Source: CAWABB01 sp963701735
Lineage (GTDB): Bacteria > Bacteroidota > Ignavibacteria > UBA10030 > UBA6906
Direction of reading: 5' to 3'
NCBI GenBank assembly: GCA_963701735.1
Contig: CAVPBI010000019.1
Location: 62,001 to 126,000 of the forward strand
Length of the DNA: 64,000 bases
Both the position numbers and the translations under genes were made by a program. Of the stretch, positions 48,519 through 57,447 are shown piece after piece. Each line of letters begins with the position of its first letter. The first letter of the stretch is position 1. Below the pieces are notes generated by a model. That model saw nothing but the letters and a program-made list of their open reading frames with translations. It ran no database searches and was not told the origin of the DNA.

Positions 48519-49438
48519 GCGGAACCCTTCTCCGTGCGCACGTCCACCAGCGTGTCACATCCATGCGTCGCGGCGGCCGGGACGGTCCGCTTGATCAGAC
48601 CCTGCAGCACCTTCCCGGGTCCGAGCTCGACGAAGTCCGTGGCACCGTCGGCCGCCATGTTTCGGGCCGTTTCATCCCAGCGCACCGGGCTTGTGAGCTG
48701 GCGATACAGGAGGTCCCGGATCTCTTCGGCCGCACGGACCGGCTTCGCGGTCACGTTTGCATAGACCGGGATCCTGGCGTCGCGGAGGCTGACCCTGGCC
48801 AGCCCCTCCCGCAGCCCTTCTCCCGCGCTTGCCATCAGGGGGGAGTGGAACGCCCCGCTTACCACGAGTTCCTTCACGATCTTCGCTCCGGCCGACTTAG
48901 CGAGTTCCATCGCCTTGCGGACGCCCTCAACGGAGCCCGATATTACCACCTGCCCCGGCGAGTTGAAGTTCGCCGGCTGGACCACGCCTGCCGCCGATGC
49001 GGCGAGACAGACCTCGGTCAGGGCTTCGGGCGCCAGGCCGACGACGGCGGCCATGGTTCCGCGCTGCTCTTCTCCGGCCTGCTGCATGAGTTCGCCGCGC
49101 AGCCGGACGAGCCGGAGGGCGTCCTCGAACTCGATGACCCCTGCGACCACGAGCGCAGAGTATTCGCCGAGCGAGTGTCCCGCCGCCATGGACGGCGCGG
49201 CGCCCTTGCGGGCCCTCGCCACAACCATGCTGTGCAGGAAAATCGCGGGCTGGGTGTTTTTCGTTTGACGGAGCTCGTCCTCCGGGCCGTTCATGCAGAT
49301 GGCGCTGAGCGGGACGCCCAGAATCCGGTCCGCCTGCTCGATCATCTCCCGCGCCGCGGGATCGCCTTCGGCGAAGTCCTTAAGCATCCCCACATACTGC
49401 GATCCCTGCCCCGGAAAGACGAACGCGACGGCTCCCAT
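48515..49438 (-). CDS. fabD: Malonyl-CoA:ACP transacylase
   Basis: 307 residues. 'VFPGQGSQYVGMLKDF' N-terminus, nucleophile Ser in 'AAGHSLGEYSALVVAG', 'VSGAFHSPLMASAGEGL' with the catalytic His, and 'FVELGPGKVLQGLIKR' near the end. Loads malonate onto ACP. It begins 1 nt after the fabH stop region and overlaps the next gene by ATGA. Confidence 0.97.
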   Translation of the reverse strand: MGAVAFVFPGQGSQYVGMLKDFAEGDPAAREMIEQADRILGVPLSAICMNGPEDELRQTKNTQPAIFLHSMVVARARKGAAPSMAAGHSLGEYSALVVAGVIEFEDALRLVRLRGELMQQAGEEQRGTMAAVVGLAPEALTEVCLAASAAGVVQPANFNSPGQVVISGSVEGVRKAMELAKSAGAKIVKELVVSGAFHSPLMASAGEGLREGLARVSLRDARIPVYANVTAKPVRAAEEIRDLLYRQLTSPVRWDETARNMAADGATDFVELGPGKVLQGLIKRTVPAAATHGCDTLVDVRTEKGSA

Positions 49439-49439
49439 G

Positions 49440-50449
49440 TCACACCTCCCGGGCGTTCTCGGCGGTCCACTGCATCAGGATGGCGCCCCACGTAAATCCT
49501 GCCCCGAAGGCAGACATTACCACGTGCTGCCCCTTGCGCAGCTTGCCGGACTGCCACCACTCGGACAGGCAGAGGGGGATCGTCGCGGCCGTGGTGTTGC
49601 CGAAGCGGTCGATGTTGATCATGACCTTCGACCGGTCCAGCCCCATCCGTTCCGCCGTCGCGTCGATGATGCGGAGGTTCGCCTGGTGCGGGACAAGCCA
49701 GTCGACATCGGCGCCGGTCAGGTTGTTCCGCTCCATGATTTCGGCGGAGACGTCAGCCATCCCGACGACCGCAACTTTGAAGACCGCCTTGCCGTCCTGG
49801 AAGAGGTAGTGCATCTTCTTGTCGACGGTCTCGTGGGTCGGGGGGTTCAGGCTCCCCCCCCGCGCATGTGCAGCGCTCCCTCGCCCGAGCCGTCGCAGCG
49901 GACGATCTGGTCGAGGATGCCGCCTTCATCGGATTCATTCGGCTCCACGATGACGGCGGCGCCGGCATCTCCAAAGAGGATGCACGTGTTCCGGTCGGTG
50001 TAATCGGTAATGGAGCTCATCTTGTCGGCCCCGACAACCGCCACTTTCTGATAGGCCCCGCTTTCGACCAGCTTGGCCGCAGTCGTCAGGGCAAAGATGA
50101 ATCCGGAGCAGGCGGCGGAGAGATCGAAGCCCCAGGCCTTTTTCGCGCCAACCTTGTGCTGGATGAGGCAGGCGGTGGAAGGGAAAAACATGTCAGGGGT
50201 AACGGTGGCGACGATGATCACGTCGAGCTCGGCGGCCGCGATGCCGCGGTTCCGGAGCGCGGCCTTGAGCGCCCCCGCTCCCAGGTCGGACGTCGCGCCA
50301 TTGTCCAGAATCCGGCGTTCCGTGATCCCCGTGCGGGTGCGGATCCATTCGTCGTTTGTGTCGACCATCTTCTCGAGGTCGGCATTGGAGAGGATCCGGT
50401 CAGGAACGTAGTGGCCGACCGCAGTGATCGTGGCGTTTCGCTTAGGCAT
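49440..50449 (-). CDS. fabH: 3-oxoacyl-[ACP] synthase III, interrupted by a 1-nt frameshift
   Basis: Two overlapping pieces of one KASIII: residues 1-200 from ATG 50449 with catalytic Cys in 'FDLSAACSGFIFAL', and a second frame ending at 49440 that carries catalytic His in 'WLVPHQANLRIIDAT' and Asn in 'RFGNTTAATIPL'. The break is in a run of eight G on the coding strand (49854-49861). Nine G would read HMRGGGSLNPPTHETVDKKM, the normal FabH sequence, so one base is missing. fabH starts fatty-acid synthesis and is usually needed, so a sequencing deletion is the likeliest cause. Overlaps plsX by 8 nt. Confidence 0.93.
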
Positions 50450-51461
50450 GCTGGGTCTTGATTGCTTCTTGAATATTCGCGGGTAGGCGCCGGGCGACCA
50501 TCTCCTCGGCGCGGAAAATCATGTTCTTGATGGCCTTGGGCGTCGAACCCCCGTGGCCGATAATCGAGACACCCTTGACTCCGAGCACCGGAACGCCTCC
50601 GTATTCCTGGTAGTCCAGCTCTTTCATGACGGACCGGAGGCTGTTGCGCGCCACAAGCCCGACGAGCTTGCCCTTGAGGCTGCGTGCCGCGAGTTCGGCA
50701 AACCGCGACTTGAGGAAGCCCGGGATGCTCTCCCCGAATTTCAGCAGGACGTTCCCGACGAATCCGTCGCACACGACGACATCCACCACTCCGGTCAACA
50801 CGTCCCGGCCCTCGACATTGCCGGTGAAGTTGAGGGAGCTGGAGGCAAGGCGCGTGTACGCTTCCTGAGTGACCTCGCCCCCTTTTGATTTCTCCTCGCC
50901 GATGTTCAGCAGTCCGACGCGCGGGTTCGGACGGCCCTGCATCGTTGTCATGAAGACGGAGCCCATGACGCCGAACTCGAACAGGTGGTCGGGCCGGCAA
51001 TCCACGTTGGCGCCGGCGTCCAGCAGCAGGCACGGCTTCACGGCCGTCGGGATCAGCGTCCCGATGGTCGGCCGGCCGACGCCGTCCAGGCGTCCGAGCA
51101 CGAGGGTTGAGGCGGAAAACACCGCTCCGGTGTTGCCGGCACTGACGAACGCGTGCGCCGACCCGTCGCGCACCATTCCCAGGCCGACGCCGATCGATGA
51201 GTCACGCTTGGATTTGAGGGCCGCGGTGGGGGCGTCGTCCATCGTGATGACTTCGCTCGCGTGGACGATTGTGCACCCGGCGGGGCAGGGGTGTCCTGTG
51301 AGCTCGGCTTCGATGGCGTCGCGTCGCCCGACGAGCGCGATCCCGAACCGTCCCCCGGCTTCCCGAAGCGCGTCGATGGCTCCGGCCACCACGTTCGCGG
51401 GAGCGTGGTCGCCGCCCATCGCATCAACGGCAACAACGGTGTATGAGTCCTGTGACGGCAC
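50442..51461 (-). CDS. plsX: Phosphate acyltransferase PlsX
   Basis: 339 residues. Signature 'VAVDAMGGDHAPANVVAGAI' at the N-terminus, 'KRDSSIGVGLGMVRDG', 'FVSAGNTGAVFSASTLVLG', 'LLDAGANVDCRPDHLFEFG' and 'LLNIGEEKSKGGEVTQEAY'. Makes acyl-phosphate from acyl-ACP for phospholipid synthesis. Typical position between rpmF and fabH. Confidence 0.96.
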   Translation of the reverse strand: MPSQDSYTVVAVDAMGGDHAPANVVAGAIDALREAGGRFGIALVGRRDAIEAELTGHPCPAGCTIVHASEVITMDDAPTAALKSKRDSSIGVGLGMVRDGSAHAFVSAGNTGAVFSASTLVLGRLDGVGRPTIGTLIPTAVKPCLLLDAGANVDCRPDHLFEFGVMGSVFMTTMQGRPNPRVGLLNIGEEKSKGGEVTQEAYTRLASSSLNFTGNVEGRDVLTGVVDVVVCDGFVGNVLLKFGESIPGFLKSRFAELAARSLKGKLVGLVARNSLRSVMKELDYQEYGGVPVLGVKGVSIIGHGGSTPKAIKNMIFRAEEMVARRLPANIQEAIKTQHA

Positions 51462-51511
51462 GAAGGTGCGGCCTCACGGATGGGGGGAGGGCAGCGGTAC
51501 GGGGTGGAAGC

Positions 51512-51694
51512 TCAGCTTCCCCTGGGGACGAGCACGGTCCGGCCGTTATAGTACCCGCAGCTCGGGCAGGCGCGGTGAGGCAGTTTCTTCGCGTGGCAGT
51601 TGGGACACTCCCCGGCCGGCGGCACCGTGGCCTTGTAGTGCGTGCGGCGCTTGCGCCCGCGCGTTTTCGAATGGCGACGTTTCGGATTCGGCAT
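51512..51694 (-). CDS. rpmF: Ribosomal protein L32
   Basis: 60 residues, MPNPKRRHSKTRGRKRRTHY start and a zinc ribbon C-x2-C ... C-x2-C ('ECPNCHAKKLPHRACPSCGY'). Basic, normal length; the zinc-binding (C+) form. Directly downstream of the YceD gene, as in most bacteria. Confidence 0.97.
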   Translation of the reverse strand: MPNPKRRHSKTRGRKRRTHYKATVPPAGECPNCHAKKLPHRACPSCGYYNGRTVLVPRGS

Positions 51695-51700
51695 GAGTCC

Positions 51701-52216
51701 CTACTCCTCGGACAATGTTCTGTTCTTCAATACTTCGCGCAGACCTGCGAGGGGAGATTCCCCCGGCGCATCGGTGCAGCGGCACGCTTCGCGATTGAGA
51801 TCCGCTCCGCACCCGGGGCACAGGCCCCGGCATTCCTCGCGGCACAGCAGCTTGAACGGCACCGCGAGCAGGAGGGTCTGCCGGACGTCCTCGGACAGGT
51901 CAATGACAGCCATGCTCGGGCTCACCACCTGCACCTCGGAGGGGTCCAGCGGAGTGGTGTCCGCCCCATCCCACACGTACAGCATGCGATAGGAGGGAGT
52001 CAGCGCGAGGTCGAACTCCGCCACGCAGCGGTCACAGACAAACTGGCCCCCGGTCCGGACCCTGGCCTCGAGTGAAATCTCCGTTGCGGTGCGCTCCAGA
52101 ACCGCATCGACATCCACTTCCTGCGTGAATTTCTCGCCGAGCGACAGCTGGGCGGCAGGCACGCGGAACGAAAACCGATGCACGCCCTGGGAAAGTCCGG
52201 CGACCTGGATCTTCAT
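51701..52216 (-). CDS. yceD: YceD/DUF177 family protein
   Basis: 171 residues from ATG 52216 (MKIQVAGLSQGVHRFSFRVP); a longer in-frame start at 52261 adds 15 residues and cannot be excluded, because neither has a good ribosome-binding site. Family features: 'FVCDRCVAEFDLALTPSY' with Cys pair and a C-terminal 'LLCREECRGLCPGCGADLNR' cysteine cluster. DUF177 proteins sit upstream of rpmF nearly everywhere and are linked to 23S rRNA/ribosome maturation. First gene of the lipid-ribosome operon, with a strong promoter upstream. Confidence 0.88.
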   Translation of the reverse strand: MKIQVAGLSQGVHRFSFRVPAAQLSLGEKFTQEVDVDAVLERTATEISLEARVRTGGQFVCDRCVAEFDLALTPSYRMLYVWDGADTTPLDPSEVQVVSPSMAVIDLSEDVRQTLLLAVPFKLLCREECRGLCPGCGADLNREACRCTDAPGESPLAGLREVLKNRTLSEE

Positions 52217-52290
52217 CGGTGCACTGTCAGGATATCCGAGAACGATGGAACGGGGGCGCATAGCCCCCGTTCGTTACTCTAGAATATAGA

Positions 52291-52319
52291 AATATACCCA
52301 AAAATGGCCCCAGAGTCAA
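52291..52319 (-). promoter_or_regulatory. Promoter of the yceD-rpmF-plsX-fab operon
   Basis: Minus strand TTGACT, 17-bp spacer, TATATT. Predicted start near 52284. Confidence 0.7.
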
Positions 52320-52366
52320 GCCTGGGGGCTGGCGCCCCGGAGAGAGCCGTTGGCGGGAAGGGTGGG

Positions 52367-52657
52367 TCAGGTGGTCGGCGTACGCTCGACTTCGAGATGC
52401 TCCAGAAGGTTTGTCTGCACATATTCGACCGTCTCGGCGAGGGCATCGCGAAACTTCTCGAAATCCTCCTTGTACAGGAAGATTTTGTGCTTCTCGTAGT
52501 CAGTCTCGCCGACGCGCTTGCTTTCGGTGATCGTGATGTAGAAGTCCTTCTCGGACTTCGTCGACTTTACATCGAAGAAGTAGGTGCGCTTCCCCGCCCT
52601 GACCCGCTTTGTGAAGATCTCGTCTTTGTAGCCGTTGGTGGTATCCCCTGTCTCCAA
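52367..52657 (-). CDS. PUR-alpha-like nucleic-acid-binding protein (DUF3276)
   Basis: 96 residues from TTG 52657, 9 nt after GGAGG; a GTG at 52666 touches the GGAGG and is unlikely. One PUR repeat: 'DEIFTKRVRAGKRTYFFDVK', 'KDFYITITESKR' and 'KIFLYKEDFEKFRDAL'. DUF3276/Pur-like proteins are characteristic of Bacteroidota and spirochaetes and bind single-stranded DNA/RNA as dimers (Borrelia BpuR is the studied case). Stands alone between the PorZ-like gene and the yceD promoter. This is one of the best lineage markers here. Confidence 0.9.
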   Translation of the reverse strand: METGDTTNGYKDEIFTKRVRAGKRTYFFDVKSTKSEKDFYITITESKRVGETDYEKHKIFLYKEDFEKFRDALAETVEYVQTNLLEHLEVERTPTT

Positions 52658-52738
52658 GGTTCGCACCCTCCTTCCAGGCTGTATGGTTGATGGAGCGTAC
52701 TGATGGTGGTATGGTGTGTACGCAATTCGTGTCGGGAT

Positions 52739-55018
52739 TCAGCGGCGGACTACGGCGACCTTTCCGGTCCCCACCTGCTGTCCGTCCTCCGAGTATCCGA
52801 TGACAAGATAGACGCCCGAGGCGACATCCTCGCCGTTTGCGTTCTTGCCGTCCCAGAATCCGACCCGCCCGCCCGGCGTCGGGAGATCGGCGATCACTCT
52901 GCCGTCCACAGAAAGGATCCGGAGGCGCGAACCTTGAACAAGTCCATCCACCGTCACGGGCTGAGTGCTCGGCACCAGGAACGGGTTGGGATAGACAAGC
53001 AGCTCGCCGAACGAACTCACCGGCGCCGCTGCGGAGGTCGTGAGGCTTGCCAGCCCGACGGGCGTTCCGAAGAAGATGGTTCCGGTCCGTTGGTCCACGG
53101 CGATGGAGAGCACCCGGTTATCCATCAGCTGGCCGGACGTGTTCTCGGTCGTGTACGACGCGACGACCTGCGTCCCGTCGCCCGACAGGAGTACCGCGCC
53201 CTCGTTGGTTCCGACCCATTTCTGGTTGAGCGCGTCGACCGCGATGCTGTTGATGGTCTGGCCGTTGAGCGGCTTGTACGATGCGATGCCCCCTGCCCGC
53301 TCGGGGTTGCTGGGATCAAGGACGATCGCAATGCCGCGCGACGTGCCGATCCAGAGGTCATTGTCCCGATCCACGACGATCGTGCGGACGTCGTCGCTCG
53401 GCAACCCGTCCTGGGCCGTGAGATGAAATGCGACTGTGCTGTCGAGTGTTCCCCGGTTTCCGAAGGAGACTACGCCCTTGACGGACGCGTCGCCGACGAC
53501 CGCCCAGAGATTGTCGAATGCGTCAACGGCAAGCGCCCGGTCGATGGCCACCTGATCGGAATTCAACTGGGTGAGGGTTGTGCCCCCGAGAAAGGCGGGG
53601 AGTGTCCGCCAGGAACCGTCGGACTGCCTGACGGCGAGCACGTGATTGTTCGCCGGCCGGAAGACGGTGGTCCATCGATTCCCCTGCCCGTCGCATGCGA
53701 CGTTGCTGCACACGACGTAGTTCGGGTTGTTGGGGAGCCCCACCATGCCCACGTTCGTGTTGTAGACTTCGGAGGAGGCGACAGTATCGGTGCCGGGCGG
53801 GATATGTGCGATGCCGGAGCCCCATGAGCTGGCCCACATGGATCCGTCACAGTCGGCCGACATCCGGTAGTAATCGTTTGTGGGCTGGGACCCCTGCCTG
53901 ATTGTGAATGCGGTCCATCGCGATCCGTCGAACCGGAAGAACCCCGTGCCGTTCACCGTACCTGATCCACCCCAGAGAGCGCTGGCCGGATCGACGGCGA
54001 GGCCGACGAACGTGTTTCCGTTGGGACCCGGGGGGAGTGTCGGCGTCCAATCCGGGGGCGAGGGGCGCAGAACGCCTCCGCCCAAAGATGCGACGATCGG
54101 AGCCCCGTCGGTGCCGAAGGCGACCGCCGTTCCCGCATAGGGAACCGGGCCGGACACCGGCGTCAATGCTTCTTGCGCATCGAGCAGAAATACCAGGCCG
54201 TCTGCACCGCAGACAACCAGTGCCTCCGCCGACCCTGCGATGTCAATCATCGGCACGCTGGCGAGCAGACCCACGCCCGTCCACGACGCACCATCGTACC
54301 GGTAGAGCCCTGAGGAGGTCCCGCAGTAGAGCGTGTTGTTGAAGACAGCCAGGGCGCGCGGAACGGAACCCGCCGGGCCGACCTGCTGCAGGGCCCATGA
54401 CTCGGGAGGAAGCAGATTGGGAAGGCTCAGGCTCGCCCGGGCAAGCGTATGCATTGTCTGACCGTCTGAGAGCGCGACCCAGATATCGCCGCCAAACACG
54501 ACGGCGCTGAGCGCAGCGACCCGGACGTTGGGAGAAATCGTCCCGAACCGGGTGTAGGTGTCTCCAAACTCGAATCGCGTGGTCCGGAAGACGCTGAGGC
54601 CAAAGTCGGTGCAGATCAGGACCGAGTCGCCGGTCATGACCAGTTCGTTGATGCGCTTGTTGGTCTGCGAGGCGATGGCGATGTCGCGGATGATGATGAC
54701 GCTGTTCTCGGGGGTGAGCACATGCAGAAGCCCGCCGCCGGTTCCGGTCCAGACGTTCGCGTTATTGTCGATCCCCACGGCCGTGAGGTCAATGCTCTGC
54801 AGCCCCTCGGCGCTGGTGAATTGACGGAAGGTGTTGTCGGAAGGGTTCCAGCGGAACAGTCCGCCGGACGTTGATGCGACGACTTCGGTGGCGGTGGCGG
54901 CGACGTCGGTCGCGTTCTTCATGGAGGTGTAGTTCCTCCACTGGCCGACCCCCTCAGCCACGGCAATCTCCGTCGCGAGGCACACTGCCACCGCGCACAC
55001 CAACGCGCGACCCGTCAT
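52739..55018 (-). CDS. PorZ-like beta-propeller protein with C-terminal sorting-type domain
   Basis: 759 residues with signal peptide 'RALVCAVAVCLATEIAVA'. Two seven-bladed-type propellers built from 'two-component regulator propeller' repeats ('NNANVWTGTGGGLLHVL', 'RDNDLWIGTSRGIAIVL', 'LNQKWVGTNEGAVLLSGD'), after an N-terminal 'QWRNYTSMKNATDVAATA' that matches PorZ. The last 85 residues ('LLVYPNPFLVP', 'SVDGRVIADLPTPGGRVGFW', 'GKNANGEDVASGVYLVIGYS') form a FlgD-Ig/T9SS type A-like domain. PorZ acts on the cell surface in type IX secretion. Together with gldAFG it hints at a T9SS; the other por genes are not in the window. Confidence 0.82.
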   Translation of the reverse strand: MTGRALVCAVAVCLATEIAVAEGVGQWRNYTSMKNATDVAATATEVVASTSGGLFRWNPSDNTFRQFTSAEGLQSIDLTAVGIDNNANVWTGTGGGLLHVLTPENSVIIIRDIAIASQTNKRINELVMTGDSVLICTDFGLSVFRTTRFEFGDTYTRFGTISPNVRVAALSAVVFGGDIWVALSDGQTMHTLARASLSLPNLLPPESWALQQVGPAGSVPRALAVFNNTLYCGTSSGLYRYDGASWTGVGLLASVPMIDIAGSAEALVVCGADGLVFLLDAQEALTPVSGPVPYAGTAVAFGTDGAPIVASLGGGVLRPSPPDWTPTLPPGPNGNTFVGLAVDPASALWGGSGTVNGTGFFRFDGSRWTAFTIRQGSQPTNDYYRMSADCDGSMWASSWGSGIAHIPPGTDTVASSEVYNTNVGMVGLPNNPNYVVCSNVACDGQGNRWTTVFRPANNHVLAVRQSDGSWRTLPAFLGGTTLTQLNSDQVAIDRALAVDAFDNLWAVVGDASVKGVVSFGNRGTLDSTVAFHLTAQDGLPSDDVRTIVVDRDNDLWIGTSRGIAIVLDPSNPERAGGIASYKPLNGQTINSIAVDALNQKWVGTNEGAVLLSGDGTQVVASYTTENTSGQLMDNRVLSIAVDQRTGTIFFGTPVGLASLTTSAAAPVSSFGELLVYPNPFLVPSTQPVTVDGLVQGSRLRILSVDGRVIADLPTPGGRVGFWDGKNANGEDVASGVYLVIGYSEDGQQVGTGKVAVVRR

Positions 55019-55048
55019 AATCGTCTTCCCTGCCGTGCCTCTGGTGTT

Positions 55049-55537
55049 CTACTTGGTCGCGCGGCGCTTTCCTGACAGCTGACCCACGACCTGGGCGAGT
55101 TCGATAGCGCTCAGTGCCGCATCCCAACCCTTGTTGCCCGCTTTCGCTCCCGCGCGCTCGAGGGCCTGCTCCAGCGTATCGGTGGTGAGAATGCCGAAGG
55201 CGCACGGGACGCCCGTTTCCATGGCGACCTGGGCGACGCCCTTGGACACTTCGGCGGCGATATAGTCGAAATGAGGGGTGTCGCCGCGGACGACGCATCC
55301 CAGGCAGATGACGGCGTCGACCCCGCCGCTGCGGGCGAGCGGGAGCGCCACCTGCGGGATCTCGAACGACCCGGGGCAGTGAACGACCGTGACCTTCTCG
55401 AGGTCTGCCCCGTGCCGGCGGAGGCAATCCAGAGCGCCGTCCAGCAGCCGGCCCGTGACGAGCGAGTTGAAGCGGCTGACAACAATGCCGAACGAGCGGC
55501 CGGCCGCGTCCAGGTGTCCTTCGATCTGTTTTGTCAT
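55049..55537 (-). CDS. ribH: 6,7-dimethyl-8-ribityllumazine synthase
   Basis: 162 residues. 'IVVSRFNSLVTGRLLDGAL', 'VVHCPGSFEIPQVALPLA', 'VICLGCVVRGDTPHFDYIAA' with the catalytic His, and 'PCAFGILTTDTLEQALERAG' are all present. Condenses the ribityl-uracil and butanone phosphate, the penultimate riboflavin step; forms an icosahedral or pentameric shell in the cytosol. ATGA overlap with the upstream PHP gene. Confidence 0.96.
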   Translation of the reverse strand: MTKQIEGHLDAAGRSFGIVVSRFNSLVTGRLLDGALDCLRRHGADLEKVTVVHCPGSFEIPQVALPLARSGGVDAVICLGCVVRGDTPHFDYIAAEVSKGVAQVAMETGVPCAFGILTTDTLEQALERAGAKAGNKGWDAALSAIELAQVVGQLSGKRRATK

Positions 55538-56397
55538 GCGATCATTCTCCCTGCGGATGCGTCCGCCTGCGGACGGTCGAACAACCGTCGCCGCATGGCG
55601 GCAACCGATGATTCGGGGATGGTGCTGGTCCCGAGGCGCACGGGGCCGTGCTTGTTCGAGCCGTGAAAATCCGATCCACCGCTGGTCAACAGAAAGTACT
55701 CGGCTGCAATCCCCGCGTAGTATGCTGCCCGCTCCGGCGTGTGACAGGGATGGACGGTTTCAATGCCGTCCACTCCATCGGCGATCAGCGTCTTGAGCAT
55801 GTCGTCGGTCACGCTCGCGCCCGGATGCGCGATGAACGAGAGCCCGCCCGCCACGGCGATCAAAACGACTGCGTCCCGTGGCGTCATCTTCGCATGCCGC
55901 TCGTATGCGGGCCGGCCTGCGCCGATGTACTTCAGGAAGGCTTCATGATAGGACTGGGTCAGCCCGAGTTCGACCATCGCATGCGCAATGTGTGGTCGTC
56001 CGATGGAACCGTGACCAGCCTGGTCAAGAACGGCCTCGAAGGGGAGAGGAACGTTGAGGGCGTTCAGTCGTCCGACGATTCGCTCGGCGCGGAGGAGGCG
56101 TTCCCTCCGCAGGACCTTGAGGTGAGCCTGGACTCCGTCGTGCGTGTGGTCGATGAAATAACCCAGGATGTGGACATCCTGGCCATCCAACGACGTGCTG
56201 AGCTCGACGCCGGGAATCACCGCGACCTCACAGTCCCGCCCCGCCATGATCGCCTCGTCAAGGGCGGCTGTGGAGTCGTGATCCGTGATGCTGATGGTGG
56301 TGAGACCGGCCCGTCGGGCGTGCCCGACTATCGCTCGCGCGGAGAAGGCTCCGTCGGAATGGGTGGTGTGGATGTGAAGATCTGCCCTACCCTCCAT
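55534..56397 (-). CDS. PHP-domain phosphoesterase
   Basis: 287 residues from ATG 56397. Metal-binding motifs: 'ADLHIHTTHSDGAFSARAIV', 'SITDHDSTAALDEA', 'IPGVELSTSLDGQDVHILGY', 'FIAHPGASV' and 'SGGSDFHGSNK'. This is the YciV/TrpH-type family that hydrolyses 3',5'-nucleoside bisphosphates or oligoribonucleotide ends. Coupled to ribH by ATGA and 35 nt after the Crp-family gene. A GTG 15 nt further upstream is an alternative start. Confidence 0.88.
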   Translation of the reverse strand: MEGRADLHIHTTHSDGAFSARAIVGHARRAGLTTISITDHDSTAALDEAIMAGRDCEVAVIPGVELSTSLDGQDVHILGYFIDHTHDGVQAHLKVLRRERLLRAERIVGRLNALNVPLPFEAVLDQAGHGSIGRPHIAHAMVELGLTQSYHEAFLKYIGAGRPAYERHAKMTPRDAVVLIAVAGGLSFIAHPGASVTDDMLKTLIADGVDGIETVHPCHTPERAAYYAGIAAEYFLLTSGGSDFHGSNKHGPVRLGTSTIPESSVAAMRRRLFDRPQADASAGRMIA

Positions 56398-56432
56398 ATA
56401 CCGCCGGCGCACATGAAAGAACAGCGTACCGC

Positions 56433-57143
56433 CTACAGATATCGGCTCTTGAACTTCTCGTAGTCATTGATGAGAAGCTTCCCCCTCTCGATTTCGATGT
56501 GGCCCTCGCGAATGAACGCGTGGATCATGCGGGAAATGGTTTCGCGCGAGGTTCCCGCCATGTTAGCGAGATCCTGCTGGAGGGGGAGTTCGTCGATTTC
56601 AACCCGGCCTTTGCGGATCCTTCCGATGTCGTCCGCGAGCTGCAGGACCACGTTCGCGACGCGTCCCGCGGCGTCCTTGAGCGACAGGCTTTTGATCTGT
56701 GCGTCCGCTTTCCGCAGACGCATGGTGAGCTCTTTGAGCAGGGCGATCGCAACCGAGGGGAAGTCGTGCAGAAGTTTCAGGAAATCCCGGCGGTGGATCA
56801 TGAAGAGCTCGGATTTCTGAATGGCCACCACGCTCGCGGAGCGTGCCAGCCCGTCCAGAATCGCCATCTCGCCGAAGAAATCGGCCTCGCCGAGGATGGA
56901 GAGAATCACCTCGCGGCCGTCGTCATCCATCCTCACAATCTTCACCTTGCCGGCAATGATCACAAACAACGCTGCTCCGGCTTCCTCCTCCAGGAGGATG
57001 ATGCTGCCTTTCTTGTACTTCTTCCGGATGCCTACTCGTGCGATAGTTTCCAGATCCATCGGCTCGAGGTCCGATAGGATAGGAACATTCCGGAGGAATT
57101 CGATCTCGTCCTTCGGGGTAGAGGTCGGGCTGCCGTCGTTCAC
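56433..57143 (-). CDS. Crp/Fnr-family transcription regulator
   Basis: 236 residues from GTG 57143; the promoter at 57192-57220 rules out longer versions. Cyclic-nucleotide-binding domain ('ILLEEEAGAALFVIIAGKVK', 'ILGEADFFGEMAILDGLARS'), long dimer helix, and C-terminal HTH_Crp ('LPLQQDLANMAGTSRETISR'). The FGEMAILDGLARSAS loop keeps the E and R-S that bind cAMP in CRP, so it may bind a cyclic nucleotide; no Fnr cysteines are present. Target genes unknown. Likely co-transcribed with PHP and ribH. Confidence 0.9.
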   Translation of the reverse strand: MNDGSPTSTPKDEIEFLRNVPILSDLEPMDLETIARVGIRKKYKKGSIILLEEEAGAALFVIIAGKVKIVRMDDDGREVILSILGEADFFGEMAILDGLARSASVVAIQKSELFMIHRRDFLKLLHDFPSVAIALLKELTMRLRKADAQIKSLSLKDAAGRVANVVLQLADDIGRIRKGRVEIDELPLQQDLANMAGTSRETISRMIHAFIREGHIEIERGKLLINDYEKFKSRYL

Positions 57144-57191
57144 TGTCGGGCCGTCGAAGAGTGAGCAGTCAGGTTGAATCAGAAGTGGGGA

Positions 57192-57220
57192 AATATAGCA
57201 GGTCCCCGTTTGAAAGTCAA
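57192..57220 (-). promoter_or_regulatory. Promoter of the Crp-family gene
   Basis: Minus strand TTGACT, 17-bp spacer, TATATT. Predicted start near 57185, which limits the protein start to the GTG at 57143. Confidence 0.7.
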
Positions 57221-57351
57221 GAAACGCATGATAATCCAAGGGGTTACGGGTGACCATGTGCCGGTCCGCTGCCCGGTCAGCGCCGCGCTCGGCCAATGCC
57301 TTCCTCTCAGGGTAGCAGGAGATGTCGAAATGGTCGGTCGACTGGACCTGC

Positions 57352-57447
57352 TTACCAGGCGGTTCCGTTCCGGACAACGGTCACCAGGAAGATGGCAATC
57401 AGCGTCAGGGCCGCAACCGCGAGGGCGATTTTGTGTTCTCGCGTCAT
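57352..57447 (-). CDS. 31-residue single-pass membrane peptide
   Basis: ATG at 57447 overlaps the pgi/pmi stop as ATGA. The product is a charged N-terminus MTREHK, one membrane helix 'IALAVAALTLIAIFLVTVV' and a short tail RNGTAW. The composition is a textbook single-pass small membrane protein, and the coupling makes translation likely. No family recognised. It could tether or regulate the isomerase or a sugar transporter, or be just a coupled leftover. Confidence 0.6.
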   Translation of the reverse strand: MTREHKIALAVAALTLIAIFLVTVVRNGTAW

